A stretch of DNA of 7,145 nt from Acetobacteraceae bacterium. GTDB taxonomy: Bacteria; Pseudomonadota; Alphaproteobacteria; Acetobacterales; Acetobacteraceae. Below the pieces are notes generated by a model. It ran no database searches, had not been told where the DNA came from, and was given only the letters and a program-made list of their open reading frames with translations. The stretch covers positions 1-7,145 of the forward strand of contig JASHVY010000307.1 in NCBI GenBank assembly GCA_030044345.1. Direction: 5' to 3'. A program made the translations under genes and the position numbers. Every line of letters starts with the position of its first letter. Within the stretch, counting starts at the first letter, position 1. Below, piece by piece: positions 6,453 through 7,145 of the stretch.

Positions 6453-6489
6453 GACTTCCGGTAGATCGCTCTGCGATCTACCGGAAGTC
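6453..6489. repeat. 17-bp perfect inverted repeat with 3-base loop
   Basis: GACTTCCGGTAGATCGC (6453-6469) and GCGATCTACCGGAAGTC (6473-6489) are exact reverse complements separated by TCT. As RNA this would be a very stable hairpin in either strand. No T-run follows on either side, which argues against a simple intrinsic terminator and leaves a REP-like dispersed palindrome, an RNA 3' end stabiliser or a protein site as options. TTCCGGT also occurs at 6442-6448, so an alternative pairing with the right arm is possible. It sits midway between the convergent folC and fdsD genes. Confidence 0.85.
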
Positions 6490-6543
6490 ATATTGATCTG
6501 GGCGCCGGCGGTGGACCGCGAATGAAAGGATAAAAGTTCTTTG

Positions 6544-6565
6544 GTTCTTTCTTTCAAGAAAGAAC
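6544..6565. terminator. Hairpin after fdsD, probable minus-strand terminator
   Basis: GTTCTTTCTT (6544-6553) and AAGAAAGAAC (6556-6565) are perfect 10-bp arms with a two-base centre. On the minus strand the hairpin begins about 12 bases after the fdsD stop and is followed by CAAAGAACTTTTA, so a T-stretch appears a little downstream of the stem. That is compatible with a weak terminator for the fds operon. On the plus strand it is followed by mixed sequence. The TTCTTT motif is also repeated just to its left (6537-6542). Confidence 0.45.
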
Positions 6566-6577
6566 GACCTCTCTAGG

Positions 6578-6799
6578 TCAAGCCGGCGCGTCTTCCTTGA
6601 GCTTGGCCACGGCGGCGCGCGCGATGGGATCGAGACCTTCACCACCGGCGTCGAGATGGGCGAGGATCTGGCTGCGCATGCGGGGGTCCCAGAAACGGCG
6701 GATATGATCGCGCGTGGCCGTCACCGCCTGCTCCTTTGGATGCGTTGCGAAGAACCGCGCGATCTGGTTCGCCATGTAGGTCAGTTTCTCGGGCGACAT
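6578..6799 (-). CDS. fdsD: Formate dehydrogenase delta subunit
   Basis: FdsD is a small accessory subunit of soluble, molybdenum- or tungsten-dependent NAD-linked formate dehydrogenase (FdsABG type), which oxidises formate to CO2 and reduces NAD. It is needed for assembly or activity in studied relatives. The 73-residue product starts MSPEKLTYMANQIARFF and contains HIRRFWDPRMRSQI (32-45) and LDAGGEGLDPIARAAV (49-64), the family's conserved core. AAGGA (6807-6803) lies just ahead of the ATG at 6799-6797. It starts 14 bases after the fdsA stop, so the two are co-transcribed. A longer open frame exists upstream of this ATG, but it only shadows fdsA. Confidence 0.93.
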   Translation of the reverse strand: MSPEKLTYMANQIARFFATHPKEQAVTATRDHIRRFWDPRMRSQILAHLDAGGEGLDPIARAAVAKLKEDAPA

Positions 6800-6813
6800 T
6801 TTTCCTTTTTGCC

Positions 6814-7145
6814 CTACTTGGCGGGAGCGGGCTCGGCGATCCGCCGCGTGCGCTCGTTGAGCGCCCGATAGCTGTGCTGCCATTCGGTCGGCCCGTTGGC
6901 GGGCGAGACCTGCACCGCCGTCACCTTGTATTCGGGGCAATTGGTTGCCCAGTCCGAGAATTCGGTCGTCACCACGTTGGTCTGCGTATCGGGATGGTGG
7001 AAGGTGGTATAGACCACGCCGGGTGATACCCGCTCGGTGATCAGCGCACGCAAGGCGGTCGCGCCGGCCCGGCTTTCGAGCCGCACCCACTCGCCGTCGC
7101 GGATGCCGCGCTCCTCCGCATCGTGCGGATGGATCTCGAGCCGGT
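6814..7145 (-). CDS. fdsA: Formate dehydrogenase alpha subunit, C-terminal part (partial)
   Basis: About 110 C-terminal residues are visible, from RLEIHPHDAEERGIRDGEWV to the stop at 6816-6814; the rest lies beyond the right edge. FdsA is the large catalytic subunit carrying the molybdopterin guanine dinucleotide cofactor and iron-sulfur clusters. The visible part is the molydopterin-dinucleotide-binding beta domain: DGEWVRLESRAG, ALITERVSPGVVYTTFHHP, NVVTTEFSDWATNCPEYKVTAVQV, then a short tail ending EPAPAK. The TTFHHP and DWATNCPEYKVTAVQV segments are highly typical of Fds-type alpha subunits, and fdsD directly downstream confirms it. No fdsC (formyl/sulfurtransferase-like maturation factor) lies between fdsA and fdsD here. 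Confidence 0.93.
   Translation of the reverse strand, partial: RLEIHPHDAEERGIRDGEWVRLESRAGATALRALITERVSPGVVYTTFHHPDTQTNVVTTEFSDWATNCPEYKVTAVQVSPANGPTEWQHSYRALNERTRRIAEPAPAK

Larger units (their letters stand above)
6357..6577. other. Convergent intergenic region, no gene
   Basis: This gap between folC and fdsD contrasts with the GC-rich coding DNA around it: it has long A/T and purine/pyrimidine tracts at 6385-6445 and 6525-6565, with a GC-rich patch near 6497-6520. It contains the three inverted repeats listed separately. Neither strand holds a convincing coding sequence: the only open frame of note is low-complexity Lys/Ser/Phe from the A/T tracts. From memory, similar AAAAGTTCTTTGGTTCTTT-like stretches recur in Acetobacteraceae intergenic regions, which would make part of this a dispersed repeat; I cannot verify that here. 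Confidence 0.7.

Noticed and set aside
6363..6557. Small minus-strand open frame of 64 codons in the convergent gap
   Set aside because: It runs through the hairpins and A/T tracts, giving low-complexity Lys/Ser/Phe sequence, with no ribosome site or family resemblance.
1..7145. Possible new defence, mobile or other undescribed multi-gene system
   Set aside because: Nearly every base belongs to recognised housekeeping genes or short gaps; no nuclease, transposase, toxin, phage or repeat-array signature was seen.

Overview
The window is a GC-rich, densely coded stretch of bacterial chromosome. Protein families and gene order point to an alphaproteobacterium, most likely in or near Acetobacteraceae/Rhodospirillales. 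The pointers are the trpB-trpA-accD-folC cluster, the AccD and TrpB sequence style, an NAD-linked formate dehydrogenase of Fds type, and AT-rich hairpin sequences in an intergenic gap. The taxonomic placement is inferred from memory of these families, not from a database search.

Layout. At the left edge (1-32) is the 5' end of an unidentified minus-strand gene with a good ribosome binding site. Diverging from it is aat (174-875), the leucyl/phenylalanyl-tRNA-protein transferase of the N-degron pathway. Next comes a small exported protein resembling DUF4412 (971-1600). It is followed by what looks like the wreck of a ferric-reductase-like membrane protein gene (about 1629-2122): its N-terminal and C-terminal ends are both recognisable but lie in different frames, and the haem-binding middle is missing. 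From 2119 to 6356 runs a tight plus-strand block: trpB, trpA, accD and folC. Neighbouring genes overlap by four bases (GTGA, TTGA) or are joined by a six-codon mini-ORF. On the minus strand at the right edge are the 3' end of fdsA (6814-7145, running out of the window) and fdsD (6578-6799).

folC and fdsD converge on a gap of about 220 bases (6357-6577), AT-rich in two tracts. It holds three perfect inverted repeats, one with 17-bp arms around a 3-base loop. It probably works as a two-way transcription stop and may include a dispersed repeat.

How the genes work together. trpB and trpA encode the two subunits of tryptophan synthase. accD gives the beta carboxyltransferase subunit of acetyl-CoA carboxylase (first step of fatty acid synthesis). 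folC makes and extends folate. The compact packing suggests one housekeeping transcript with translational coupling. fdsA and fdsD belong to a separate formate-oxidising operon read from the right.

I see no CRISPR array, tRNA, rRNA, transposase or phage gene, and no evidence of a new multi-gene system. The points most worth a second look are the internally deleted reductase gene, the hairpin-rich convergent gap, the mini-ORF between trpA and accD, and unusual residues in TrpA.
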